Source: Myrmaecium sp. VS I D KN 1
Lineage: Eukaryota; Ascomycota; Dothideomycetes; Valsariales; Valsariaceae
Direction: 5' to 3'
DNA length: 64,000 nucleotides
NCBI GenBank assembly: GCA_019775845.1
Contig: JADQAV010000055.1
Location: 24,647 to 88,646, forward strand
Position 1 is the first letter of the stretch, and each line of letters opens with the position of its first letter. Of the stretch, positions 1-9,739 are shown one piece after another. Below the pieces are notes generated by a model. The model worked only from the letters and a program-made list of their open reading frames with translations. It had not been told where the DNA came from and did not search any database. Made by a program: the position numbers and the translations under genes.

Positions 1-2
1 TG

Positions 3-2723
3 CTTGTTTTCGGTTCCTGGATTGTGGGATGCTGCTCAACGAAGATTGAAGTCTGGAAGTCCACGACCTTGGAGCATTATACGACCTTGCAGTCTCCCTT
101 CGCATCGTCCACATCAAATATGCTTTCCGGAGGCGTTGTCAACATGCCAACATACCTGAACAAGATATTTGTGGGAAGAAGGGATGGCACAGTCGAGATC
201 TGGAACGTGAGCACCGGCAAGCTCCTCTATACGATCCTACCAGCTTCGTCCGATTACGGGGCCGTTACCGCACTTGAGCCGACGCCGGCGCTGTCGCTCC
301 TTGCCATCGCTTACGAGAACGGGCCCGTTGTGATTCAAGATGTGCGCGCCGACAAGCAAGTAATCAAGATCAACACCGGTGCATCCATGAAGGCTCCTAC
401 TACATCCATTTCCTTCCGCACCGACGGGATGGGCGCTGGGGACGACGGGCGTAAGGATGGTGTCATGGCCACCTCCTGCAAGCAATCTGGAGATGTGACT
501 TTCTGGGACTTGAACAAGGGCGGCCGAAAGATGGGCGTCCTCCGCGGTGCGCACAATCCTCCATCGGCGACGGAAAGCGGTGTGACTGGAGGAGTGAGCA
601 AGATTGAGTTCCTCGCCGGACAGGCTGTGCTCCTGACCAGCGGACTGGACAATTCCTTGAAGACTTGGATCTTCGACGAGCAACCGTTCTCCCCGATCCC
701 ACGCATTCTCCATTCTCGAAGCGGGCATTCTGCTCCTGTCACTCGTCTGCAGTTCCTTCCCTCCGATGCCGACGGCGCTGATGCTGGTGGCAAGTGGTTA
801 TTGAGCGCCAGCAGAGACCGCAGTCTTTGGGGCTGGAGTTTGCGCAGAGATGGACAGAGCACCGAGCTAAGCCAAGGGCATATTCGCAAGAAGGCAAAGA
901 AGATGGGAGTGTTGAGCGGCGGCCTTGCTTCATTGGACTCGATTATCAGCCTGGAAGACTTGAAAGCTCCGAAGATCACCTGCATCGCTTGTTCGCTTAA
1001 CCGGGACGGAGGAATGGGCGCTGCCCCGGGTACCTCCACTATTTGGAGTAGCTCCAGCAAAGACAAGAAGGGTAAGGTCGCTGAGACGAACATGACGGGT
1101 TGGGAAAGCGTTGTGACAGGACATGAGGGCGACAAATTTGCGAGAACATGGTTCTGGGGAAGGAAGAAGGCGGGCCGATGGGCTTTGGAGACGGGCGACG
1201 GGAGCGAGGTCAAGAGTGTTGCCGTTTCGCCATGCGGCACGTTCGCGCTTGTTGGTTCGGTCAACGGTTCGATTGACATGTATAACCTGCAGTCTGGAAT
1301 GCGAAGGCAGAGATTCCCGGCTCCCATCACTCAAACCCAGGCCAAACGCCTTCAGGTTCAGCAAGTGGAGACGGCCGTGGAACTCCACCAGCCGGGGCCG
1401 AAGAAATTCGCGAAGGGTCAGGGGAAGCACACCAAAGCCGTGACTGGCATTGTGGTGGACAACCTCAACCGGACGGTCATCAGCTGTGGTGCGGATGGCA
1501 AAGTGAAGTTCTGGGATTTCGCAAGCGGCATTCTGGTGCACGAGATTGACTGGTACCCCATGACCGCCATCACTGGTATCAGATATCATTCGGGAAGTGA
1601 TCTCATCGCCCTAAGCTGTGATGACGGGTCTATTCGAGTAGTGGATATCACGACGAAGAAGCTTGTCCGTGAGCTTTTCGGTTCCACCGAACAAATCGTG
1701 GACTTCCTCTTCTCCAACGATGGCCGGTGGATTGTGGCAGCAGCGGGCTGCGTCGTCCGCGTCTGGGATCTCCCTACCGGTCACCTCATCGATGCGATGA
1801 GGTTCAGCAGCCCATGCACCGCCCTTGCTTTCTCGCATACGGGCGAGTACCTTGCCACGGCCCAGGAAGGCGGTGTCGGCGTTAACATCTGGACCAACAA
1901 GACGCTCTTCACCCATGTTCCTACCCGTCACATCTCCGAAGACGACATCGCGGAGGTTGACGCCCCCACCGCATCCGGTGAAGGCAGCGAAGGCGTCCTG
2001 ACAGGCGCCTTCGCCGAGGATGACGACGCCGTCGAAGAAGAGGACGCCAGCGCCGACCTGGCCCTCCCCAACGTCGACGAGCTCGCCGACTCCCTCACCA
2101 CGACTCTCTCTCTCGTGCCAAAGTCCCGCTGGCAAACCCTCCTCCACCTGGACATCATCCGCGCCCGGAACAAGCCCAAGGAAGCCCCCAAAGCGCCCGA
2201 AAAAGCACCCTTCTTCCTCCCCTCAATGGCCTCCGACCTCCCCACCGGCATCGCCGGCGCCCCCGCCCAGCAGAGCAAGGACAACAGCCAAGACACATCC
2301 CGTGTCCTGTCCACGCTCGCGACCGGGCCCCGCGACACCACCTCCACCACCTCCTTCACCGCGCTGCTCGCGAACTACGCCGGCGCCCCGGCCAGCGACC
2401 GCGATCCGGGTCCGATCGTCGCGCACCTCTCCCCGCTGCCGCCCTCGGCCGCGGATCTGACGCTCCGCTCCCTCCTCCCCGCCGAGCTGGCCCCCTTCAT
2501 CGACGCCCTCACCCAACGCCTGTCTCAGAAGCGCGACTACGAGCTCGTCCAGGCTTGGATTGCCGTCCTCCTGCGTCTGCACGGCGAAGTCATCGTGCAC
2601 CGGCCCGAGGCGCTCGCCGCGCTTGGCCGGTTCCGCCAGGCGCTTGGGACGGAGGCCGGGCGGTTGGGGGAGCTGGTTGGGTTCGCGAGCGGAGTCATTG
2701 GGTGGGTGAGAGGGCCGCGGTAG
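3..2723 (+). CDS. UTP21: U3 snoRNP protein Utp21 (WDR36 family), 5' partial
   Basis: Nucleolar WD40 protein of the UTP-B module of the small-subunit processome, which processes 18S pre-rRNA with U3 snoRNA. The frame is open to the left window edge and begins with residues reading LVFGSWIVGCCSTKIEVW, typical of the first WD blade, so the true start lies outside. Visible blades end in motifs such as VEIWNVSTG, VTFWDLNKG, VKFWDFASG and VVRVWDLPTG, consistent with a tandem double propeller. From about base 1990 a C-terminal helical region (Utp21-specific domain) follows an acidic stretch. About 906 residues are present and the end (TAG at 2721-2723) is intact. Third codon positions become very C-rich after base 2000. 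Family assignment is firm; the missing N terminus is probably short. Confidence 0.93.
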   Translation, partial: LVFGSWIVGCCSTKIEVWKSTTLEHYTTLQSPFASSTSNMLSGGVVNMPTYLNKIFVGRRDGTVEIWNVSTGKLLYTILPASSDYGAVTALEPTPALSLLAIAYENGPVVIQDVRADKQVIKINTGASMKAPTTSISFRTDGMGAGDDGRKDGVMATSCKQSGDVTFWDLNKGGRKMGVLRGAHNPPSATESGVTGGVSKIEFLAGQAVLLTSGLDNSLKTWIFDEQPFSPIPRILHSRSGHSAPVTRLQFLPSDADGADAGGKWLLSASRDRSLWGWSLRRDGQSTELSQGHIRKKAKKMGVLSGGLASLDSIISLEDLKAPKITCIACSLNRDGGMGAAPGTSTIWSSSSKDKKGKVAETNMTGWESVVTGHEGDKFARTWFWGRKKAGRWALETGDGSEVKSVAVSPCGTFALVGSVNGSIDMYNLQSGMRRQRFPAPITQTQAKRLQVQQVETAVELHQPGPKKFAKGQGKHTKAVTGIVVDNLNRTVISCGADGKVKFWDFASGILVHEIDWYPMTAITGIRYHSGSDLIALSCDDGSIRVVDITTKKLVRELFGSTEQIVDFLFSNDGRWIVAAAGCVVRVWDLPTGHLIDAMRFSSPCTALAFSHTGEYLATAQEGGVGVNIWTNKTLFTHVPTRHISEDDIAEVDAPTASGEGSEGVLTGAFAEDDDAVEEEDASADLALPNVDELADSLTTTLSLVPKSRWQTLLHLDIIRARNKPKEAPKAPEKAPFFLPSMASDLPTGIAGAPAQQSKDNSQDTSRVLSTLATGPRDTTSTTSFTALLANYAGAPASDRDPGPIVAHLSPLPPSAADLTLRSLLPAELAPFIDALTQRLSQKRDYELVQAWIAVLLRLHGEVIVHRPEALAALGRFRQALGTEAGRLGELVGFASGVIGWVRGPR

Positions 2724-4025
2724 TTGGGATTGTGGCTGGCGCCAGCCATGGTTTGGTGCATAGACGGTTCTTCTATTGTCTGTTTTGCAGGTGTAGCTTG
2801 AGGGCGTGTAGATGTATATTGTATTGTACTGTGTTATGGCGTGTCACGAAGAGCTTGCAATATTTTTCCTATCGAATCTCTATATGTTCTATCTTTTGCA
2901 AAATGAAGCTTGTGAGGGTGAAAGCGGGATAATTGGCACTGTCACGCATTACGAGAAGAATAAGTAATTGTCGGCCAATTGAGGTGCACTTCTAACAATG
3001 CCTTGTCAGAAGATGCCGTATATTCTATTTCTTTCTGCATATATAGTCGTCTATACACCATGCTCAGGAGCGTAGCGCGCTGCTTGAAAAAAATTCCCGG
3101 GATAGGGTCCATAAATCCTCCAAGGGTCTAGCGAGGGGTTCAGCAAGGGTCTAGTAAACAAGAATGCTGCTACATAATAATATCTATATACTCCTAAGAA
3201 ATGCATTGGACTAATTCTACTGTCTTACCTCTATGATACCGAGCAAGTCACTACTTGCTTGTAAGCCATGAAAGCTCATCCTAGGCCGGGACTCCCATGC
3301 GATGCTTACTGTAGGTGGTATAGAAGAAAAGCGCTCTTTCTGCGGCGGAACGGCGGGGTGGGGGAGCCTCCCTGATGTCATTTTCTTTTTTTCTCCATGT
3401 CAGCCGCGGAAACCACGCTGGAATAAAGGATGGACCGGAGGCGGCGCACAAGTCACGCAGTAGGCGGTTGATTGTTGCTGTACGGGTTTCTTCATTACAA
3501 GGAACGCTGTGTGTGTGAGAGAGAGAAGGGAACATATGGGAAGTCGTACGCATTCCTCCCTCCCCCCATACCCCCACGGAACTTGCTCACCGACAGGATG
3601 GCCTCTGGAACAAAATGTATGGAGTACATACTGTACAGCCATACTGACCTCCCGACCCTCCTCACACCGCAACTGTCTCGTCCGGCGGGGGGAGGGGGTT
3701 ACAACACGCAGTATTTCTCCCCCTCACCACCGATTGGATGAAAGGCGAGAAGCAAGCCACGAGCTAATTCTTAGTGGACAGCGCGCTTTGTGCGTTCGCC
3801 CGCTTCTTCGCCAGGCCGGGAGCGGCTGTCACAGCAGGCACGAACGAACAACGAATAGGTGTTGCGTCTTTTGTGCGGGTCGAGTGGGTGGTGGTCAGTG
3901 ACTGGACTGTGGTGAGAGGAAGTGGGGCTGTGGCCTGCCCCAGGGAAGGATGAGGGGTCAAGTAAATAGTAGCTAATCAGCACGATGAAGTACGGTAGTA
4001 GGGAGAGGATGAGTAGTGAGAGCGA
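2724..4025. other. intergenic region, UTP21 to metallothionein 1
   Basis: No supported gene. It holds the UTP21 3' flank (AT-rich to about 3250) and the presumed promoter of the metallothionein gene. Short open frames on both strands show no recognisable domain. Confidence 0.6.
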
Positions 4026-4034
4026 TATATAAAA
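4026..4034 (+). promoter_or_regulatory. TATA box of metallothionein 1
   Basis: TATATAAAA lies 130 nt upstream of the ATG at 4164, a plausible spacing for a fungal TATA-driven inducible gene. The second metallothionein has an equivalent box. Confidence 0.55.
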
Positions 4035-4163
4035 GCAAGAAACCCCTCATTTCCTCTATTCTCTCTTCTCCATTCATCAGCCCATATAAGCTACAGCGAA
4101 ACAGCAAAGCTACAATCAACATCCATTTCTCCCGCCGATATATTCGTCGAAACCACAAAGATC

Positions 4164-4319
4164 ATGTCTGACCACGGTTGCTCCTGCGGTTCCAGCTGCG
4201 CGTGCGGCACCAGCTGCACCTGCGGAGTACGTTTTATCCTTCCTCTCACAAACTCCTCTATTCTAGTACTCGAAGATAGACATTTCAATGCTAACCCACA
4301 ACCAACCATATAGAAATAA
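4164..4319 (+). CDS. metallothionein 1, 22 residues, two exons
   Basis: Cytosolic metal-binding micro-protein, expected to bind Cu(I) and possibly Zn and to buffer metals and oxidants. Exons are 4164-4226 and 4314-4319. The 87-nt intron has a GTACGT donor and a TATAG acceptor with a CTAAC branch point near 4290. The second exon encodes only Lys and the stop. The protein has six cysteines at 6, 8, 12, 14, 18 and 20: three C-x-C pairs at a perfect six-residue period, separated by Ser/Gly/Ala/Thr. Size and six-Cys content match known short ascomycete metallothioneins (22-26 residues). It is missed by ORF callers because exon 1 codes for only 21 residues. A second metallothionein faces it from the other strand at 6071. 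Confidence 0.85.
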
Positions 4320-5910
4320 GCTCCCACTCCTCACACACATCACCAACCCCCAACCTCCTTCAGCATACCCTCACAATCCTTCCGGGAGAAAATTAAAAAT
4401 TTAAAAATTTAGAAAAAAAAAATACTCGCCTACTATCTACCTATAATCGCACAACCAACCCGATGGAGCAAAAAACAAAACAATAAAGAAAAACGACTAC
4501 GCCATCTCACCTGTTCGAATTACGCTCATCCTACTTCGCCGCCAACACCTTCCCTCGGATCTCTCGTCAAGGGACACGGCAAGAAGAAATGCGCGAAAAG
4601 CAGGGGGGGGGGGGGGAGGGAAGTGGTAGGATCGGTCATTGTAACGGGCGAAGGACTTCAAGTTGGTGATCTCTAGAATCCGAAAAGTAAGAATAAAAAA
4701 AAAGATAGATGGGAGGAATTTTAGAATTCAGGGTACCATCTGCATGATTTCCTATTTTGCCTGGCTTACTGTGAGAAGAGAGAGAAAGTGATTAGGTGTT
4801 TTCTTATGATGTGCTTGGGCACTTTGTACGGACTGGTATCCATTGCCTATGGGTTGGTACATATACAGAAGGACGGAGAGCATGCCCGAGCAGAATTTCT
4901 CGTCTGCTGCCTACGTATTCTCCCTCGGCCGATATCACGAGACAGGCGAACCTCAGCCTGATTGATGTACGGTCACTTGCACCTATCTACGACAGACCAA
5001 GATATTCCCCTCGAAGGAGCGAGCAATAGACACACAACCTCCCCCAAAAACAGGCAAAAAGAAAGAAAAAATTCCCAAGAATATATTCAAGATAAAAACG
5101 AGTGATAGTCCGGGTTCTTTGAACGTATGTACGTATACACTAAGTATCCCTGCCAATCGCCCTCGGTTCACCAGAATTCAAAAATCAAGGCGGTCATGTC
5201 GCCCGATTTGTCGGCCGAAAAAGAAAGAAAAATCAACTTTCGGTCATCGTTTGCCGCTGTCGTCGTCGTTCTTGCTGCCGTAATATACGTCATCCTGCAT
5301 TCGATTGACCGAAAGAAAAAAAAAAAAAAAATCCAAAGTTCAGCTCCGGTTCTCGAGATGCCGTTCATCTCATGGAAGACAGCCTAGTAGCCGCCCGTTC
5401 CCAACCGTCCCCCCCCCACCTTCCTATCTGCTACTTCGATTCTGCCCCGAGAACGTCGAGATTCGCTTCCCTCTGGAAGAAAAAAAATTCGTTTAATGCT
5501 ACAACATGCACAACCCGCCGTGCCGGGTTCGTTAGGTTAGAAGAAACGTAACGTTGCAAGAGCGGGGCTGCTGTACAGTACAACGACGGGTGCCACGGGA
5601 GAAGGGAAATGGGAGGCGATGAAAATGAAAAGGAAGCAAGGGAAGAATAAATGGAAAAAGGATGAAGAGAAGCGGATGAGCCCCCTCCCTCCCCCCCTCC
5701 CCTCTCTCCTCTTTGAGGATATCAAAAGAAGCCGCGGGTGCCGTGGAGGAGGTAGAAGGACGGCGGCGACGGTGGTGATGATGATGAGGAGGAGGACAAG
5801 GAGGCGGGGATGGTGGGCGAGGCGGGTGTGATGGTGGAGGTGGAGGTGGAGGGCGAGGAGGAGGTGGGAGAAGCGGCCGCTTTAGGAGAGGGGGGAGAGG
5901 AGGCACTCAC
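4320..5910. other. region between the two metallothionein genes
   Basis: Convergent 3' flanks. It contains an AT-rich stretch after 4380, a run of 14 G at 4603-4616, a run of 16 A at 5316-5331, and purine-rich low complexity at 5600-5900. The 3' exon of metallothionein 2 should lie somewhere in 5400-5900 on the minus strand. No other gene is supported. Confidence 0.5.
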
Positions 5911-6071
5911 GCCGCAGGTGCCGCAGGAGCAGCCTTTGCACTCGCCGGAGCAGGAGCAGGTGTTGCACTGGCTGTTGGAGGGGAAGGGTAAGAGGAGACG
6001 GGTCAGTTCTTGGATTGCTTCCTCAGGCGGTGGAGGTAGGTGGACGAGGGTAGAGTTTACCAGGGAGACAT
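5911..6071 (-). CDS. metallothionein 2, last exon unresolved
   Basis: Second cysteine-rich metal-binding micro-protein. Minus-strand exon 1 is 6071-6061 (ATGTCTCCCTG), intron 1 is 6060-5972 (89 nt, GTAAAC...CAACAG), and exon 2 is 5971-5911. The 24 residues read so far have eight cysteines at 4, 6, 9, 11, 15, 18, 20 and 23 as C-x-C and C-x2-C groups, with no aromatic residues. Exon 2 ends at a strong GTGAGT donor (5910-5905) in phase 0, so at least one more exon exists. Candidate acceptors, read in the minus direction, are a TTGTACTGTACAG near 5575 and a TTTTTTTTCTTCCAG near 5475. Neither adds an obviously metallothionein-like tail, and the first gene suggests the final exon may be tiny. The call rests on cysteine pattern and the clean first intron. 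Confidence 0.75.
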
Positions 6072-6222
6072 GGTGAGAGAAGCTGGATGGTCCGGTTGAG
6101 CTGGTAAAAGCGCAAGAGATGCGGTAGTGCTTGAGTGAGTGGTGGTGTAGGTAGTAGATAGGTAATCGAGTGTCCCGTAAGGTAGCGGAAAAAGCATCAT
6201 CTTGCAAGCAATGATGGATGCC

Positions 6223-6230
6223 TTTATATA
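6223..6230 (-). promoter_or_regulatory. TATA box of metallothionein 2
   Basis: TATATAAA on the minus strand, about 150 nt upstream of the ATG at 6071. It mirrors the arrangement of the first metallothionein. Confidence 0.5.
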
Positions 6231-6465
6231 CCCTAGCTGTGCTGAACTCCTTCCGCTTCGATGGTCCCGTCTGATGTGCATGCAAGCCCTGCCTAGCTCA
6301 CAGCGGATCGAACCTATCTCTTCGCCCCAAACCGCACAGCATGGAGCCGTCGAGAGGACAGAGGGGGGTACGTAAGGCCTGGAGCCGCCTCGTCGATCCG
6401 TCCACTAGCCATAGCGTGAGGCTTTATGGCCGTCCCGGATGGCGTAGATGGAGATGACCTTGGAG

Positions 6466-6968
6466 TTAGTGAGCTTCGGGCCTGCCAAGGAGAAATAAGA
6501 AGCTCCAGGATTCGGGTAGCGAGTGGGATGACTCCAGCAGCGACTCCCAATACATGATGGATGCAGGAAGCATGCGGAGTTTGCGAGCATTGTGGTTCGT
6601 GTAACGCGTGAGGACTCTGTGAACGGTTAAGATGTGCGGAGAGGAGGCACGGCGGAGGGTCGAGGTGCGTTCGCAAGGCTGCCAGTCGAGATAGAGCGTT
6701 GTTGACGGGCACAATGCACAGCACGCGCACGCCTTGACTGGGGCGCATGCCCGAGATGCACAAGAAGGAGGTGGAGGTTGCGTTGGCCCTCTGTGAGCTC
6801 GTGCGTAATAATGAGGGGTAGCTGCGGAAGCACGGGAGCGTTCGTATACCTTCTCCACTGCACTGTTTTGCCGGTGCCGCAGGTACCGCCTGTGCATAGT
6901 TCTTTGCCGCCGAGTTCTTTGGTTTGACCTTGTTCAATCCTTTTTAGTTCATGGCTTTCTTCTGACAT
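6466..6968 (-). pseudogene. possible remnant of a P-loop (SF1-like) helicase
   Basis: On the minus strand one frame contains GGTCGTGKT, a Walker A motif. About 45 residues further on, in a different frame, comes VLCIVPVNNALSRLAALR, which resembles helicase motif Ia of UPF1/DNA2-type enzymes. Order and spacing fit a helicase, but the pieces are out of frame and no intron joins them. Downstream frames give peptides such as LTNSKVISIYAIRDGHKA that read like decayed coding sequence. Read as an inactivated fragment. It could also be a chance P-loop. Confidence 0.33.
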
Positions 6969-7786
6969 TGGGCAGCGATGCTAGCGTAGTCCGATGTCAT
7001 GCATTAGCAAACAGAAAATCCCCCTTGCGTGTGAAGTGATTGAGAAGGCCCGTTGTCTTTCCGCTATTCAAACCTATCTCCATATTGGGTATCATTTCCG
7101 ACGGAAAACATATCAGATCTCTAAAAAGAATAGCACATACCATCTCTCATGGCTCATACCTTTGACGAGCCTTTGTATAACTCTTGCAATACCTAGGCCA
7201 ATTTATAGATAAGGTCTTTCCATTTTGAAGGCAGGAATAAGGCTATTTTACCCATTCCTCATTGCCCCGTCCCACATACCTATTACAATGTTCTCCCCGG
7301 ACGACCGGGGCTGTTTTGGCTCGGAGAATACTACAGTACGCAGGCGCAGGGGAACGAGACCCATGACATCTGTAAGTGAGGCAAGGAACAAGACGTTCTT
7401 ACAGGCTAGCATTGCTAGGGGAAAGTCCGTCATGCGGAGTCTGCTTCACTCAAAGCACGGTTAGAAGTATATTCATCTGATGATCAAGGTTGTGGGATAT
7501 CCTCGAACATGTCAGTTGCTGTGAAGAAACGATTGCTTGCTCATCCGTAACAGGTGTGTGCTGGAATCAGCAGATACGGTACGCAGATGCAGTGACGCTT
7601 CCTGACCAGACACAGCATTGCAGCATCTTGCTTCTCAAGTCTCTTAATCAAGGTAGCCCTGCCGCTCCGAGTCGTATCGATAGACGTGGCTTTTAGGCTG
7701 ATGGAAGAGGTGGTCGAAACTGGGATCATGATTTTGGTCCTGAAGCAGACTTCCCTTCTTCATTTGATCGAATTCGGCTGAATTCG

Positions 7787-8117
7787 CTAACATAGCGAAC
7801 GTGCTTTGCCGTCGAGATCAACTCCACCTCTGATGTCTGCTGGGTCCTCAGGAAACAATGGATGTACTTCTGCGAGAGTAGCATTGATCTTACGGCTCTG
7901 CTCGGTATCGTACCCGTACTGGCCTGGACGCAGTGGCATCTTCCGTTGTCCGCGGGGCGAGCACCGAACATGGACTGAAGTTTGCTCGTGCTGCGTACAT
8001 GTCCAGTAACGACACATGATATCAAGATCCAGTTCTTATAGCCCGATCTCATATGCGGTTCACCGTACGGGGACCGCGAGTATACCGTAAAGGGTTTCGG
8101 TGCAATCGTTCCTGGAC
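7787..8117 (-). pseudogene. possible remnant of a J-domain protein
   Basis: From a minus-strand ATG near 8112 the frame reads ETLYGILAVPVR, a stop, TAYEIGL, a stop, then ELDLD. Ignoring the two stops, this follows the start of a DnaJ J domain (LYxxLxVPxxATxxEIxxAYxxL). No HPD tripeptide is visible. Further on, the same frame gives EQSRKINATLAEV, loosely like J-domain helix III. The stops TGA and TAA could have arisen by C-to-T change. Short match, so weak support. Confidence 0.28.
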
Positions 8118-8536
8118 ATGATGTCATCTAAGTCGCTACAAACATACCACTCACGGCTTTCAGTCGTCTGTTAGCAGCTTTTGAGTTGTTATCAACGCCC
8201 GGTCTGCTCTTGACTGTTAGATCATAGCCCATCCAGAAAGCAATGAGTCCTCATATCGTACTTACCGTACCTGAGCCCATGGCCTCCCGAGATAGAGCCC
8301 TTGGACCGCAATGGAGCGTTTCCGGCTATACTTCATACCATTAGGAAGGATGTCTAGGTACTGCCTTCCTGATCCGTTCGCCAAACAGAGGCAATTGTCG
8401 TAGTTGAAACCTTCCACTCCCAATCTTCTGGCGGATACTCTGCCGTCGGCTTGCTGGACACAGCCCTAGCCGAAGTCCCTATCTCTATCCATTTCTGGTT
8501 GCGGGAGCGGTTCGAAACAGATATATCTAAGTCAAC

Positions 8537-9221
8537 ATGGCGACAAAAATAGGTAAGTGCTATTCAAGCCTTATCTAGCACGTTCCCGTGGACAGCACCT
8601 GTTCAGCAGTTTAGTCTTCTCCTGTGGAAATTGACAGCAACCTACACATTTCTGACGTTCAGTCACGAATCTTTTTTCTAATGTATTTCCAGACGACTTG
8701 GATCAGCCACCCCCACCCCCTGGAACCGTGCAGGTTTCACTCGAACATCAAAACGAGAACACACCGTTAGCGTGCACAAGCAAACCGACATGTCAGCAAA
8801 GCTACAGGCAGCCGCAAGAAGGACTGTTGACGCCTGATGAGCAAGATCGTCCACGGCGAAGTGCATCAGATGTACACGAACATGAGCTTGTTCTGCCACT
8901 TTCCGCACTCCGATCCCGCCCGGCTCATGTAGAGTGCCCTAATTGTCATCGAAAGGCGTTGACTTCCACAGAGTTCATCAATGGCGGAACAACTGAGTAG
9001 GCCGTGCACAAACTGCCGAGTCTGAAGGCCTTGGCTAACATGGTCGCGTTCACAGTGCTACTGCCATCGCGATCTGTGCTCTAACTTCCCTCTGCTTGTT
9101 ATGCTGTCTCGGCTGCACGCCGTACTTTGTCAAGGCATCAAAGGACGTGGAGCACAGGTGTACTCGCTGTGGTAACGTGTTGGCCAAATACCATCGGAGC
9201 GGCCGTACCGAAGTGTTCTAG
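8537..9221 (+). CDS. LITAF-domain zinc-ribbon membrane-associated protein
   Basis: Three exons: 8537-8552, 8693-8996 and 9056-9221, with donors GTAAGT and GTAGGC and acceptors TTTCCAG and TTCACAG; the product has 161 residues. The C terminus (about 84-161) is a LITAF domain. HVECPNC (C87, C90) and HRCTRCG (C142, C145) form a split zinc ribbon, and a hydrophobic segment (about 107-128, rich in Leu and Cys) inserts as a monotopic membrane anchor in this family. LITAF/SIMPLE proteins sit on the cytosolic face of late endosomal, lysosomal or plasma membranes. The N-terminal half is disordered with a Pro run (PPPPPG, 11-16). All three exons are needed to form the domain, which supports the model. 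Function in fungi is little known. Confidence 0.85.
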
Positions 9222-9739
9222 GGAAGTGCGTAAGAGATATTAGGGCTCAAGAAAATCCGCGGAGAAGGGATATGAATCGGATGGCACATCAGACGAGAAT
9301 AGCAGCGCCGGAAGAGGATGTCATTGACAAGTTAACTTGTTTGGTGTAGAGGACGATAACTTCGAAGTCAACTCGTGCCTATCTTTAACCTAATCGCTTC
9401 TGATTGCAGTCTTCCGCGTATTGCTGTCATCCTCAGAGCGATGAGGCTTCATGCACTGAATAATCGGATCCGGCAGTCAAGAAAGGTTGAAGTCGGAGCT
9501 TGTGACCGCAGCGCTGCATGGACGCTTACGGGTAACGCCACAGTCTGCACGGCCCCACTAAATTTGTCTGCGGCTTCCCGAACCACCACCATCTCTCAAC
9601 GCTCCTCAACCCCAAAGCGTCGCCTATTCACAATTTGCGATCCACAAGTGGTATTCTGCCATCCGCAGACGGAGAGGAAACTGTCGCCTTTATCATAATC
9701 TATTGGTGCACCCTTTCTCTCGCGCCACTCTCCAACACA
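9222..9739. other. intergenic region, LITAF gene to TRF4-type gene
   Basis: No gene recognised. It should contain the 3' flank of the LITAF-type gene and the promoter and 5' UTR of the poly(A) polymerase gene. Confidence 0.55.

Larger units (their letters stand above)
6231..8536. other. gene-poor block with decayed coding traces
   Basis: Apart from the two minus-strand remnants, no intact gene is visible in 2.3 kb. Open frames are short, shift frame often and have few plausible splice signals. The block separates the metallothionein pair from the LITAF-type gene. Confidence 0.5.

Noticed and set aside
237-2600. Long minus-strand frames opposite UTP21
   Set aside because: Shadows of a GC-rich coding exon. 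The WD-repeat frame on the plus strand is unambiguous.
6300-6330. GGTTCGATCC box-B-like sequence on the minus strand
   Set aside because: No box A at the right distance and no acceptor stem could be formed.
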